Assembly (NCBI GenBank): GCA_937944075.1
Contig: CALDZZ010000037.1
Span: 1-31,495 of the forward strand
Source: an uncultured Rhizobiaceae group bacterium
GTDB taxonomy: Bacteria; Pseudomonadota; Alphaproteobacteria; Rhizobiales; Rhizobiaceae
Direction: 5' to 3'
Length of the DNA: 31,495 nucleotides
Positions 8,572 to 16,907 of the stretch are shown here, in pieces; positions within the stretch are counted from its first letter, which is position 1; each line of letters begins with the position of its first letter. Below the pieces are notes generated by a model. That model was not told the origin of the DNA and searched no databases. It saw only the letters and a list, made by a program, of their open reading frames with translations. A program made the translations under genes and the position numbers.

Positions 8572-9882
8572 TTATTTGGGCTGGTTCGGGCGACCAATGG
8601 AATGATAGTCGAGATTTTGCACTTCATCCAGCGGATAGATGTTTCGCAGATCTACGAGTGTATTACTTGAAAGCGTTTCAACAACGCGCTTCAGGTTCAA
8701 GGCCCTGAACTCATTCCACTCTGTCAAGATGACAGCTGCATCTGCACCCGTCATGGCATGATAAGCATCATCGCAAAGCTCAATATCCTTAAACATGCCT
8801 TTCGCCTCTTCCATGCCTTCCGGATCATAGGCGCGAATGTTTGCCCCAAGCGCTTGCAATCCCGGTATGATGACAAGACTTGGCGCATCTCTCATGTCAT
8901 CAGTCCCAGGCTTGAAGGTTAGCCCAAGTATAGCAAGGGTTTTGCCCTCAACAGAGCCCCCACAAGCCTTGACTATCCGGTCCACCATGGACGCCTTGCG
9001 CTTGTCATTCACCTTGATAACCGTATCAATAATTGACATGGGCGACCCGTAATCCTGCGCAGTTTTGGTCAGGGCAAGTGTATCCTTGGGAAAACACGAG
9101 CCCCCATAACCAGGCCCCGCATGAAGAAATTTAGAACCGATGCGATTATCAAGCCCTATACCTTTGGCGACTTGCTGTACATTTGCGCCAACTGCATCAC
9201 AAAGATCAGAGATTTCATTGATGAAACTGATTTTGGTAGCCAGAAAGGCATTTGCGGCATATTTTATGAGTTCAGCCGTACGACGCTCGGTTTTTAACAA
9301 GGGCGTCTCGTTGAGATAAAGCGGGCGGTAAAGCTCTTGCATCGCAGCAAAGGCTTCTTCGGTTTGCGCTCCAACCACAACGCGGTCCGGTCTTTTAAAG
9401 TCATCTATGGCAGCCCCTTCCCGAAGGAACTCAGGGTTGGATGCAACATCGAAACTGGCCCTGGGGCGAGCCTTGGCAATGATCTTCTCAACCTCATCCC
9501 CTGTGCCAACCGGAACCGTGGACTTGGTAACAATGACGCAATAATCATCAATATACTCTGCAATCTCTTCTGCAGCTGCATAAACATATTGTAGGTCCGC
9601 ATGCCCGTCCCCACGCCTGGTAGGTGTTCCTACGGCAATAAAAACAATATCAGCCTCGCTGATTGCTGCTTTCGGGTCCATTGTAAAATCAAGTCGCCCA
9701 GCTCTTACATTGGTTTCCACCAAAGTATCCAGACCCGGCTCGTAGATCGGCATGATGCCATTTTCAAGACGTTCGATTTTTGAGGCATCCTTGTCCACGC
9801 ATGTGACATGGTGGCCAAAATCAGCAAAACATGCGCCGGATACCAGCCCTACATATCCTGTACCTATCATCACAACACGCAT
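8572..9882 (-). CDS. ugd: UDP-glucose 6-dehydrogenase
   Basis: This 436-residue enzyme oxidises UDP-glucose to UDP-glucuronate with two NAD+, feeding exopolysaccharide and envelope sugars. The N-terminal Rossmann motif is MIGTGYVGLVSGACFA. The conserved TKSTVPVGTG loop, the central helix ELIKYAANAFLATKISFINE and the catalytic cysteine in GYGGSCFPKDT (C263) are all present, as is the C-terminal GLTFKPGTDDMRDAPS motif. Length is typical. The ATG at 9882 has GAGAGG 9 bases upstream. A near-match to a CtrA site (TTAA-N7-TAAA) occurs at 9913-9927 just upstream, but it is weak. It appears to be a single gene. Confidence 0.95.
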   Translation of the reverse strand: MRVVMIGTGYVGLVSGACFADFGHHVTCVDKDASKIERLENGIMPIYEPGLDTLVETNVRAGRLDFTMDPKAAISEADIVFIAVGTPTRRGDGHADLQYVYAAAEEIAEYIDDYCVIVTKSTVPVGTGDEVEKIIAKARPRASFDVASNPEFLREGAAIDDFKRPDRVVVGAQTEEAFAAMQELYRPLYLNETPLLKTERRTAELIKYAANAFLATKISFINEISDLCDAVGANVQQVAKGIGLDNRIGSKFLHAGPGYGGSCFPKDTLALTKTAQDYGSPMSIIDTVIKVNDKRKASMVDRIVKACGGSVEGKTLAILGLTFKPGTDDMRDAPSLVIIPGLQALGANIRAYDPEGMEEAKGMFKDIELCDDAYHAMTGADAAVILTEWNEFRALNLKRVVETLSSNTLVDLRNIYPLDEVQNLDYHSIGRPNQPK

Positions 9883-10011
9883 AACACTTGGCCTCTCATC
9901 ATCGAAGTTTGGTTAATGACTGGTAAACCATGAATCAATGCTTGCGTGAAACGGTTTTTTGAAATTTTACGCTTTTGGTTAATCGCCCAGGCATTGAAAA
10001 AACAATTGATT

Positions 10012-10434
10012 TTACCGTTTGCGCCTTGCCGAAAGCGAGAAAAGATTATCCATGTCTCGCAGGATAAACAAAGCTATCAAGGCCCCAAGCGTGGGTATGG
10101 AAGTGAGCATCAGGTTTTTTGGATAATTGAAATACGTCATGAAGGACCCTATGGAACCTATAACCCCTGCAGCCGACATGAGCATCATCAGGCCATAAGA
10201 CCATGTTCTCATGAAACCGGTTACAAATGCCAGAACAACGATCAATTGAAGACCGCCAAGAAAATAGGAAAGATTGTCGGTAACCGTGAAAAAGCTGACC
10301 TTGTAAGCTCCTTCAAAAATATTTCTCTGCCACTCTGGATGATGAAATTTCAAGGTTGCCCAAAGACCCAGAAAAATTGCAGCAGTTACACGAATAATGA
10401 GCAAGGCGATCTCAATACGTCTTTCCTGTGTCAT
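10012..10434 (-). CDS. DoxX-like small membrane protein
   Basis: This 140-residue protein has four predicted transmembrane helices: IALLIIRVTAAIFLGLWA, then a segment around FLGGLQLIVVLAFVTGF, then YGLMMLMSAAGVIGS, then LGALIALFIL. It ends in a basic tail (SARRKR). The pattern fits the DoxX/DoxD-like integral membrane superfamily, whose members have varied or unknown roles. A GTG two codons upstream is possible, but AGGA spaced 7 bases from the ATG favours the start at 10434. A terminator at 10449-10491 separates it from the OmpA gene upstream. Confidence 0.65.
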   Translation of the reverse strand: MTQERRIEIALLIIRVTAAIFLGLWATLKFHHPEWQRNIFEGAYKVSFFTVTDNLSYFLGGLQLIVVLAFVTGFMRTWSYGLMMLMSAAGVIGSIGSFMTYFNYPKNLMLTSIPTLGALIALFILRDMDNLFSLSARRKR

Positions 10435-10448
10435 GAACACTTCCTGTC

Positions 10449-10491
10449 AAAAAATAAAAAACATCGCACCCAAATCAATGGATGCGATGTT
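10449..10491 (-). terminator. Rho-independent terminator of the OmpA-domain lipoprotein gene
   Basis: Read on the minus strand, AACATCGCATCC pairs with GGGTGCGATGTT over 12 positions (one wobble) around an 8-base loop, followed by a T-rich run broken by a single A. It lies just downstream of the gene ending at 10588 and before the DoxX start. Confidence 0.9.
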
Positions 10492-10587
10492 ATATTATAG
10501 ATGTCGGAACAACGAATTAAAACGGTATATCACGCTAATTTTAGGCGCCTTGCTCTAAGCGTTGTAATGCCGGTTGTATCTGCCTGA

Positions 10588-11256
10588 TTATTGTGTCAAA
10601 GGCACGATACGTATTTCGACACGGCGGTTTGCAGCACGTCCAGCATCAGATGCATTGTCTGCAATTGGGCGGCTTTCGCCAAAGCCGATAACCTGCAAAC
10701 GCCTGCTATCGACCTGACGTGTGTTCAAATAGCGCGCCACAGTAATTGCACGGCGTTCTGAAAGAGCCTGATTTGATGCATCATCACCGACACTGTCCGT
10801 GTGTCCGTCAATGTCCAAGATGGTTCTTGGGTACTTGTTCAAAATAATAGCCACTGAGTCCAGAACTTGTGAGAAGCTCGGGTTAAGTGAGTCCTGGCCG
10901 GATGCAAACGTAATATTGGATGGCATGTTCAGCACAATGTCATTGCCATTTCGGGTGACACTCACACCTGAGTTTACCAGCTGCTGGCGCAATTCCTGTT
11001 CCTGACGATCCTGATAAGCGCCAATGCCGCCACCCGTAAGGGCGCCAACACCTGCTCCAATCAAAACAGCCTTGCGTCTGTCACTGCCGCTTTTGTCTTT
11101 TGCGATCAAAAGACCTGCCACTGCACCAACAGCGGCTCCAACACCTGCACCAATTGCAGTATTGCTACGTTGTGCCTGGCCTGTCAGTGGATCCGTTGTA
11201 CTTGTACAAGATGCAACAGCCAAACTTGCTGCTAATAATAATGCGCCACGTTTCAT
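10588..11256 (-). CDS. OmpA-family outer-membrane lipoprotein (YiaD-like)
   Basis: This 222-residue protein has a lipoprotein signal (MKRGALLLAASLAVASC), a glycine-zipper segment with GAGVGAAVGAVAGLLIA and GAGVGALTGGGIGAYQ, and a C-terminal OmpA-like domain (about 105-220). The peptidoglycan-binding signatures are intact: DIDGHTDSVG and ALSERRAITVARYL. It probably tethers the outer membrane to peptidoglycan. The open frame reaches 11289, but AGGG 8 bases before the ATG at 11256, together with the signal peptide, supports the shorter form. An exact CtrA-like motif lies 47-61 bp upstream, and a strong terminator follows. Confidence 0.9.
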   Translation of the reverse strand: MKRGALLLAASLAVASCTSTTDPLTGQAQRSNTAIGAGVGAAVGAVAGLLIAKDKSGSDRRKAVLIGAGVGALTGGGIGAYQDRQEQELRQQLVNSGVSVTRNGNDIVLNMPSNITFASGQDSLNPSFSQVLDSVAIILNKYPRTILDIDGHTDSVGDDASNQALSERRAITVARYLNTRQVDSRRLQVIGFGESRPIADNASDAGRAANRRVEIRIVPLTQ

Positions 11257-11302
11257 GATTCTTACCCTTTTAATGAATTTATTAATCATTCGTAGATTAA
11301 GT

Positions 11303-11317
11303 TTAAGGAAAAGTTAA
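11303..11317. promoter_or_regulatory. CtrA-like binding motif (exact TTAA-N7-TTAA)
   Basis: TTAAGGAAAAGTTAA gives two TTAA half-sites at 7-bp spacing, 47-61 bp upstream of the OmpA-lipoprotein start codon. That is a plausible promoter position. The gene is read on the minus strand, and the motif is near-symmetric. The assignment rests on the motif alone. Confidence 0.5.
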
Positions 11318-11321
11318 TTTA

Positions 11322-11345
11322 CCCCGTTATTTGATAATAACAGGG
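11322..11345 (-). terminator. Hairpin downstream of dddP
   Basis: The arms CCCCGTTATT and AATAACAGGG pair with one mismatch around a 4-base TGAT loop. It starts 78 bases beyond the dddP stop on the minus strand. No uninterrupted T-run follows, so it is only a candidate dddP terminator or 3' stabiliser, placed before the OmpA promoter. Confidence 0.4.
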
Positions 11346-11422
11346 CAAGACTGAACGAGTCCTGAATGAAAAAAATGACGAAATAAGGTCAACTGGTATG
11401 AGCCACCTTACCAGGCAGAATT

Positions 11423-12757
11423 TCAGCTCATGAGGCGCTCATCATAAGGATAGGTTGTCAGATTTTCAAAACCGTCTTCTGTGACCAAGACCTGGTCTTC
11501 CAGCTTGATGGAAAATCCTGCTTCGCTGGTTCCAATGAGGGCCTCTACACAAAGCATCATGCCGGGTTGAAGTTCGTACTCAAAAGCGCCTGGGGAATAG
11601 TTTTGCGGATAGGCAATCAGGGGCCACTCATCACATAAGTCTACCCCGTGCATACGACAGCTGTACTGGCCTGCAACAAATTTTTCATCGAGTTGATGTC
11701 CACCAAAAACGAGTTCCTTGAATGAAACCCCGGGCTTAATCAAATCCATATTCTCCATGATATGCTGATGGCCTATTTGATAATATTCTTTCATCAGCTC
11801 AGTAGGTTCGCCGCTACCGGTAAACCAGGTTCTGGATATATCCACGCACAAGCCATAAACCCCTATGAGGTCTGTATCAAAGGCAAGAATTTCATTTTCC
11901 TGGATTATTCTTGGGCCACACTCCTGAAACCAGGGGAAGGTTCTGGGCCCGGAAGCAAGCAGTCTAGTTTCAATCCATTCTCCGCCACGCCTGATGTTTT
12001 CTGCATGAAGCACAGACCATACATCATCTTCGCTCATGCCGGGTTGAACGGCCTCTTCCATTTTGCGAACAGCCGTTTCACATGAATGCACAGCGCATCG
12101 CATTGCCTTGATTTCCTCTGCGCCCTTGATGCTTCTGGCTTTCTCGGTCAGCTCTTCACCTTCCATGACTTCCAGTCCACATTTCTCCAACGCCTTAAGG
12201 CCGGCAATCATGATTTTGTCTACCGCAATACGGCGATTATCACCTGCATGTTTGCGCATCAGACTCTCAACTTCTGAAGTAAAGCCATGCGCATCTTTTT
12301 CGACATTGTCACCATTGCCAAAATAAAACATGGAAGCTCCGGAGCGCACTTCATTCACAAGCGGATTGTGATCAGCCAGAAACGGGGAATTTTTATAGTC
12401 CCATAAAATCATGTGACCATCCGCAAACAGCGCGCAGGCTCGAAATGGATTATGCGTATTCCAAAGCTGCATGTTTGTACTATCGGTGGCATACCGAATA
12501 TTAAGCGGGTCCGTCATCAAAACAGCACCATAATCCCGCTTGTGCAGTTCTGCCAACAATCGCTCATATCGATATTGCCTCAACGCAGGCATGTTTGGCA
12601 TTTCCAGCCCCGCCGCCTGCCATTCGCTAAAAGCAAGATCGGTCGGTCCGATTTCAATACGGTCATTATCATCAGGTGTGCCGTCCAGTTTGAGGCCAGG
12701 CTTTCTGGAAGGATCAATTTTCCTGTTTTCTACCGAGAACGCACTATTGATATTCAT
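11423..12757 (-). CDS. dddP: DMSP lyase DddP (M24-fold)
   Basis: This 444-residue protein matches roseobacter DddP closely throughout, for example DPLNIRYATDSTNMQLWN and EWIETRLLASGPRT. It cleaves dimethylsulfoniopropionate to dimethyl sulfide and acrylate in the cytoplasm. It has the creatinase/M24 fold, but the metal ligands have the DddP arrangement: D294, D296, D306, H370, E405 and E420, with the catalytic Asp equivalent at D376 (HGVDLCDEWP). These correspond, shifted by one, to the published ligands of the Ruegeria enzyme. The start is well supported by GGAGGAG 8 bases upstream. It is divergent from an MFS transporter gene, with a nested inverted repeat between them. A plain Xaa-Pro peptidase is unlikely. 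Confidence 0.95.
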   Translation of the reverse strand: MNINSAFSVENRKIDPSRKPGLKLDGTPDDNDRIEIGPTDLAFSEWQAAGLEMPNMPALRQYRYERLLAELHKRDYGAVLMTDPLNIRYATDSTNMQLWNTHNPFRACALFADGHMILWDYKNSPFLADHNPLVNEVRSGASMFYFGNGDNVEKDAHGFTSEVESLMRKHAGDNRRIAVDKIMIAGLKALEKCGLEVMEGEELTEKARSIKGAEEIKAMRCAVHSCETAVRKMEEAVQPGMSEDDVWSVLHAENIRRGGEWIETRLLASGPRTFPWFQECGPRIIQENEILAFDTDLIGVYGLCVDISRTWFTGSGEPTELMKEYYQIGHQHIMENMDLIKPGVSFKELVFGGHQLDEKFVAGQYSCRMHGVDLCDEWPLIAYPQNYSPGAFEYELQPGMMLCVEALIGTSEAGFSIKLEDQVLVTEDGFENLTTYPYDERLMS

Positions 12758-12813
12758 CTGTCAAACTCCTCCAAGCAGTCAGTATCAGGCTATGCGTATT
12801 CATATTCTTGTCA

Positions 12814-12844
12814 ATTCGCCTAATACGTCACGAATGACGCGAAT
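12814..12844. promoter_or_regulatory. Nested inverted repeat between dddP and the MFS gene
   Basis: CGTCA-N4-TGACG (12826-12839) is nested inside ATTCGC...GCGAAT (12814-12819 and 12839-12844). It lies in the 158-bp divergent promoter region, 57-87 bp upstream of dddP and 72-102 bp upstream of the MFS start. This is the geometry of an operator that could control both genes. The regulator is unknown and none is encoded beside it. Confidence 0.45.
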
Positions 12845-12915
12845 AAGGCACTGACCGGCACAAACAATAATGATAAACACACATTTGATGGCGACTTTGC
12901 GCCTTTTATATCTGG

Positions 12916-14118
12916 ATGCTCATGCCTGAACAAAAACCACTACCCCTGGCCGAGTTTGTAATTCTTCTCGCCCTGATGACCTCCGTCATGGCCTTGTCCA
13001 TTGATGCTGTATTACCCGCCTTGGGGGTCATTGGAGAAGAACTCAATGTTGCCAATACGAATGATTCCCAACTGGTTTTGTCTGCAATGTTTTTTGGCTT
13101 TGCAATAGGGCAACTGTGTGCCGGCCCCCTGTCTGACAGCTATGGTCGAAAGCCAGTCATTTACTGGGGCTATGTAATTTTCATCATCGGCTGCATCATT
13201 TCCGCTCTGGCCAGTGATTTTAATTCGATGCTTTTTGGCAGGCTTTTACAAGGACTGGGAGCTGCTTCACCCCGCATTGTCAGCATTGCACTGGTACGCG
13301 ACGGTTATTCCGGCAGGCAAATGGCCCGCATAATGTCCATAGTCATGGCCATCTTCATCATCGTGCCTGCAGTTGCACCTGCAATTGGACAGGGTGTTAT
13401 GGCTCTATCAGGCTGGCGGCATATCTTTACGCTACTTCTTTGCACTGCGCTTGTTGCGTTCTCTTGGTTTGCCTTGAGGCAACCTGAAACCCTGTCAGCT
13501 GAAAACCGCCGAACCTTTTCAATGGCATCCATCATCAGTGGCATGAAAGAACTGTTGAGTCAGCGAATTGTTGCAGGATATACCATTGCATCCGGAATTA
13601 TTTTTGGCGCCTTCCTTGGATACCTGAATTCTGCCCAGCAGATTTTTCAGACCACCTATAAGACCGGAAACTATTTCGCCATCTATTTTGGTGCAGCCGC
13701 ACTGACCATTGGCCTTGCCAGCGCCTTCAACTCCAAAGTGGTTGTCAAACACGGAATGCGCTTTCTGACCTGGTGGGCATTGTGCGTGCTAACGGCAATC
13801 TCGTTCTTGTTTCTGGCTTATGTAATGCAACAGGCAGGTGTACCTAACTTGTGGAGTTTCATGGCATGGTTACTGGCTGCCTTTTTTTGCATCGGCATCC
13901 TGTTTGGCAACTTCAATGCATTGGCAATGGAACCTGTGGGGCACATGGCAGGCCTTGGCGCTGCGGTTGTTGGTTCAGTTTCAACCTTCATTTCCATACC
14001 CATTGGCTGGGTCATCGGAAATCAGTTTGACAATACGGTAATACCTCTTGTTGCAGGCTTTGCCATCCTCGGCCTGATATCAATCATAGCACTTTATTGG
14101 ACTGAGAAACGAGGATGA
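12916..14118 (+). CDS. MFS transporter, Bcr/CflA drug-resistance type
   Basis: This 400-residue inner-membrane transporter has about 12 hydrophobic segments. The family motif A, GPLSDSYGRKP (70-80), follows TM2, and the Asp in helix 1 (SIDAVLPAL) is typical of the DHA1 Bcr/CflA proton antiporters. Starts at 12916 and 12922 (MLMPEQ) are both possible and neither has a strong Shine-Dalgarno sequence. It is divergently paired with dddP, so it may move DMSP, acrylate or an inhibitor, but that is inference from location only. Its last 35 bases overlap the 3' end of the convergent PilZ gene. Confidence 0.88.
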   Translation: MLMPEQKPLPLAEFVILLALMTSVMALSIDAVLPALGVIGEELNVANTNDSQLVLSAMFFGFAIGQLCAGPLSDSYGRKPVIYWGYVIFIIGCIISALASDFNSMLFGRLLQGLGAASPRIVSIALVRDGYSGRQMARIMSIVMAIFIIVPAVAPAIGQGVMALSGWRHIFTLLLCTALVAFSWFALRQPETLSAENRRTFSMASIISGMKELLSQRIVAGYTIASGIIFGAFLGYLNSAQQIFQTTYKTGNYFAIYFGAAALTIGLASAFNSKVVVKHGMRFLTWWALCVLTAISFLFLAYVMQQAGVPNLWSFMAWLLAAFFCIGILFGNFNALAMEPVGHMAGLGAAVVGSVSTFISIPIGWVIGNQFDNTVIPLVAGFAILGLISIIALYWTEKRG

Positions 14119-14434
14119 GTTCAGGTTCATCCCTGATGAATTCAATACCTGAATTAATACCGTCAGACCAAACAACACGAAAGAGTTTTCGGATACCGCG
14201 TTTCTTGTAATTGAGTATGGGCCGTTCTGGCAGCGGATTAATGCATGCTTCGATCATGGCACCACCATCGGAAATATTATGAACAACACACTCTATGGTA
14301 TGGCCCGTCAAATCTACAATGATTTCTGCCATCTCACCTGTATCTTCGCGCGAGAACTTCCTGCGGTTTTCGCGCAGGTTGTCGGCTCGTTTTGCTGCTG
14401 TAAAGAGAGACGTAAAAGAGGCGCGCACATACAT
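14084..14434 (-). CDS. PilZ-domain protein, candidate c-di-GMP receptor
   Basis: This 116-residue protein is essentially one PilZ domain. The c-di-GMP-binding signatures are visible: RENRR (R21-R25, RxxxR) and NISDGG (N53-G58, [D/N]xSxxG). Beta strands follow (LFRVVWSD, NSGIEFI). It would bind cyclic di-GMP and relay it to motility or surface functions, but its partner is unknown. The ATG at 14434 has GGAG 8 bases upstream. Its 3' end overlaps the MFS gene tail by 35 bp on the opposite strand. Confidence 0.82.
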   Translation of the reverse strand: MYVRASFTSLFTAAKRADNLRENRRKFSREDTGEMAEIIVDLTGHTIECVVHNISDGGAMIEACINPLPERPILNYKKRGIRKLFRVVWSDGINSGIEFIRDEPELILVSQSNKVL

Positions 14435-14478
14435 AATAAGAACTCCGTATCCGCCGCCCAGCTGATGGTTAAAACATG

Positions 14479-15255
14479 TCAGCCAAAAGTTAATATGGAA
14501 TAAACAAAAAGTGATCTCAACATATCCAGCGCAACGAGGGTCATAACACCCTTAAAAAACAGTTTAAGCTTCGCTTCGGGCAGTTGCTCAAGCAAACGGC
14601 TGCCTGCCCTTGTGCCTGCATAGCCTGAAGCAATGATGATCATGACCAGCGGCATCCATTCCATGAAAGCGAATCCAGCAAACGTAAACGCAGCCACTTT
14701 GAGAGCATGCTGCACACTCATCGTCATGCCATGGGTTGCAACCATTTGTTTGTGCTCGGTAAAAACCCTGTTCAAGAATACAGCCACAAGAGGGCCGGTC
14801 GCCCCTGCAAACATGGTTACAAAAGTTGTGACCAGACCACCTGAAGCAATCATCAGGGAACCCGGGCTTGCCAATTTGGGAAACTTGATCCAAACGACAA
14901 TCAGAATGAACAATCCCAACAAACCACGCAGAAGGTTTTCAGGAAGCTGGACGACAAACATGGCCCCTGCCAAGACACCAAAAAGACTTCCAAGAAGAAA
15001 AATCCGGACAACAGGCCAACTGATATAAAGCCACTGAACATAAGAGCGCCCAACATTTGAGCCCAATTGGACAAGGCCATGAACCGGAATCAGAGCATAT
15101 ATGGGAAGAATATAGGACATCAGTGCAAGCATCAGCAAACCACCGCCAACGCCGACAGCTGCGGTCAGGGCAGAAGTAAAGAAACTTGCAACGACAAGGA
15201 TTAGCGCAGCAAAAATACTCAAGCCCTCAGGGAGAAAACTTGAGAGAGCATTCAA
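14479..15255 (-). CDS. TSUP/TauE-SafE family membrane permease
   Basis: This 258-residue integral membrane protein has about eight hydrophobic helices and the internal duplication of the sulfite-exporter TauE/SafE family (AAVGVGGGLLMLALMSYILPIYALIPVHG; later GATGPLVAVFLNRVF and GYAGTRAGSRLLEQLPE). Family members move sulfite, sulfoacetate or other organic anions. The start is a TTG that follows directly on the stop of the NDUFA9-like gene (TAA-TTG), with GAGG 8 bases upstream. That indicates translational coupling. A link to sulfur from DMSP is tempting but unsupported. Confidence 0.82.
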   Translation of the reverse strand: MNALSSFLPEGLSIFAALILVVASFFTSALTAAVGVGGGLLMLALMSYILPIYALIPVHGLVQLGSNVGRSYVQWLYISWPVVRIFLLGSLFGVLAGAMFVVQLPENLLRGLLGLFILIVVWIKFPKLASPGSLMIASGGLVTTFVTMFAGATGPLVAVFLNRVFTEHKQMVATHGMTMSVQHALKVAAFTFAGFAFMEWMPLVMIIIASGYAGTRAGSRLLEQLPEAKLKLFFKGVMTLVALDMLRSLFVYSILTFG

Positions 15256-16233
15256 TTATTCGCCCTCGTCAGCAATCTTCGTAAATTGGCCATGAGGACG
15301 ATATTGCACCAGATAAGTCGGCAGGATTGCCGCCATGGGCGTCGGCGTGATCCCCATCCCCTCAAGTGTGCGTTTTTGGCGAATGGCTTCATCGGAAACC
15401 ACATTATCTGTCTTGAGCATTATCACCTGATCAGATGTGATCGGCGCGCCTGGCAACCAACCAAGCGCCTTTCCCATCATCCCGGCAACAAACCATGGCA
15501 GGGAAACCAGCATTTTCTTGCGTCCTATTTCCTTCAACATGATTTCAAGACACTCCCGGAACGTCGGAGTTTGCGGCCCGCCCAGTTCATAGATTTTTCC
15601 CGGAGATAATTTACCATCCACTCCCAATACAAAGGCTTCTGCAACGTCTCCGACATAAACCGGTTGAAAACGCGTTGTCCCACCCCCAATCAGGGGTAGC
15701 GCTGGAAATACTTTTGCCATGGCAGCAAAACGGTTAAAGAAATCATCTTCCTGACCAAACACAATGGAAGGTCTTATGATGATTGCATCGTTCAAGACTT
15801 CATGAACCGCTTCTTCACCCTTGCCCTTACTCTCTCCATAGGCGGAAGCCGAGTCAGGGTTTGCACCAATTGCACTCATATGGATCAGTTTTGCTTTTTC
15901 GGCACGTGTCGCCTCAGCTATGGCACGGGCACCAAAAGTCTGAACCGCATCAAATTTTTGCTTTCCGGATTGGGCTAGAATGCCAACAAGGTTGATAACA
16001 ACATCCGATCCCTTAACAGCAGCATCAACGGAATTGCGATAGCGCAGATTGGCTTGCACAAGCTGAATCTGCCCTACATTTCCCAACGGTTGCAGAAAAC
16101 CGGCCAGATCAGGTCGCCTCACAGCAACCCGAACCCTGTATCCCCTGTTCACAAGGGCACGAACAAGGTAGCGGCCAACAAATCCTGAACCGCCAAATAT
16201 GGTTACGAGTTTCGGGTTATCTGAAATTTTCAT
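15256..16233 (-). CDS. NDUFA9-like NAD(P)-binding epimerase/reductase
   Basis: This 325-residue atypical short-chain dehydrogenase has the N-terminal dinucleotide motif TIFGGSGFVGRYLVRALVNRG (GxxGxxG). It continues with the NDUFA9-like pattern: VINLVGILAQSGKQKFD, IHMSAIGAN, SASAYGESKGKGEEAV, IIRPSIVFGQEDDFFNRFA and FQPVYVGDVAEAF. Alphaproteobacterial members are called complex I NDUFA9-family proteins, although a role as a respiratory subunit is not shown in bacteria. Its stop abuts the TTG start of the TSUP gene, so the two form an operon. Substrate is unknown. Confidence 0.87.
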   Translation of the reverse strand: MKISDNPKLVTIFGGSGFVGRYLVRALVNRGYRVRVAVRRPDLAGFLQPLGNVGQIQLVQANLRYRNSVDAAVKGSDVVINLVGILAQSGKQKFDAVQTFGARAIAEATRAEKAKLIHMSAIGANPDSASAYGESKGKGEEAVHEVLNDAIIIRPSIVFGQEDDFFNRFAAMAKVFPALPLIGGGTTRFQPVYVGDVAEAFVLGVDGKLSPGKIYELGGPQTPTFRECLEIMLKEIGRKKMLVSLPWFVAGMMGKALGWLPGAPITSDQVIMLKTDNVVSDEAIRQKRTLEGMGITPTPMAAILPTYLVQYRPHGQFTKIADEGE

Positions 16234-16324
16234 CTGTAGGCCTGTCCTAGAAATTAACTCGCTGTCTTTCTACTCATTCTTGAACTGAATGGAAAGGGCA
16301 CAAAAAGCCACAAGCAAACGAAAT

Positions 16325-16480
16325 CTATTCTTCTTTAGGCTTATTCTTGTTGCGTCTGCATTTGGCAGAGCAGTAAACAATTTCTTCCCAGTTTTTTTCC
16401 CACTTCTTTCGCCAGGAAAAAGGCCGATCACAGACCGGACACATTTTTTCCGGCAAATCATTTTTATTAATCATTTTCAT
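16325..16480 (-). CDS. DUF2256 miniprotein (zinc-ribbon-like)
   Basis: This 51-residue basic protein contains two CxxC-type pairs: CPVCDRPFSWRKKWEKNW and then YCSAKCRRNK. That is the signature of DUF2256 (LPEKMCPVC...W..RKKWEK.W..V.YCS..CRR). The cysteines probably bind one zinc. Function is unknown. The ATG at 16480 has GGAG 9 bases upstream, and a second in-frame ATG lies two codons later. It sits 91 bases upstream of the NDUFA9-like gene on the same strand and may be co-transcribed with it. It is short enough to be missed by length cut-offs. Confidence 0.88.
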   Translation of the reverse strand: MKMINKNDLPEKMCPVCDRPFSWRKKWEKNWEEIVYCSAKCRRNKNKPKEE

Positions 16481-16750
16481 GCAATCAGGCTCCACTTTCT
16501 TGTGGCTTTATACAGGATGCAGTCACCTGCCACAACGTTACGGCGAAATGCAGTATCAGACTTGCAGTAACCTGGTTTTACGTAAGACATGAAAGTCACA
16601 AAGTAGCCTTGCAAGCACCTCAAAATCATCTTTACTTTTTCTTAATAACGCCCTGCGGTTTTTGCATATCTGACATTCGGTAATAACACTGGTTGTTATC
16701 GCTACGTAAGGTTATATCTGTTTCAACAAAATTCACTTGGAGTAAGTAAA

Positions 16751-16891
16751 ATGAACATGATCGGTTCTTTCAGAAAATGGCGCAATTACCGTCGTACAGT
16801 ATCCGAGCTTAGCGCTTTGTCTAACCGCGAACTTGATGACTTGGGCATCACACGTGGCGACATTACATACGTTGCACGCAACGTACGCTAA
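16751..16891 (+). CDS. DUF1127 (YjiS-like) miniprotein
   Basis: This 46-residue basic protein begins MNMIGSFRKWRNYRRTVSEL, and the family core L..LSNREL.DLGI.R.DI follows as LSALSNRELDDLGITRGDI, ending in VARNVR. DUF1127 proteins are abundant alphaproteobacterial miniproteins that have been linked to RNA metabolism and to phosphate or growth control. A GGAGTAAG Shine-Dalgarno sequence lies just before the ATG. The ~270-bp region upstream is A+T-rich and holds a small hairpin-forming repeat (ATAACA...TGTTAT near 16683-16699) but no gene. Two hairpins follow the stop. Confidence 0.9.
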   Translation: MNMIGSFRKWRNYRRTVSELSALSNRELDDLGITRGDITYVARNVR

Positions 16892-16907
16892 ATGCGATAA
16901 ATAATTT

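Noticed and set aside
9900..10011. Imperfect inverted repeat GCGTGAAA...TTTTACGC between ugd and the DoxX-like gene
   Set aside because: Short arms with a mismatch and a long loop; could be chance in A+T-rich DNA.
9946..10500. 184-codon open frame on the plus strand opposite the DoxX-like gene
   Set aside because: Low-complexity, Lys/His/Cys-rich translation with no domain; it is antisense to a gene with clear transmembrane helices and a ribosome site.
11423..12757. Xaa-Pro aminopeptidase or creatinase
   Set aside because: The M24 fold is shared, but the near-continuous match to DddP and the DddP-specific residues (for example DPLNIRYATDSTNMQLWN and the HGVDLCDEWP region) favour DMSP lyase.
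14479..15255. Sulfite exporter serving DMSP sulfur metabolism
   Set aside because: The TSUP gene is coupled to the NDUFA9-like gene, not to dddP, and DddP releases DMS rather than sulfite; nothing in the sequence supports the link.
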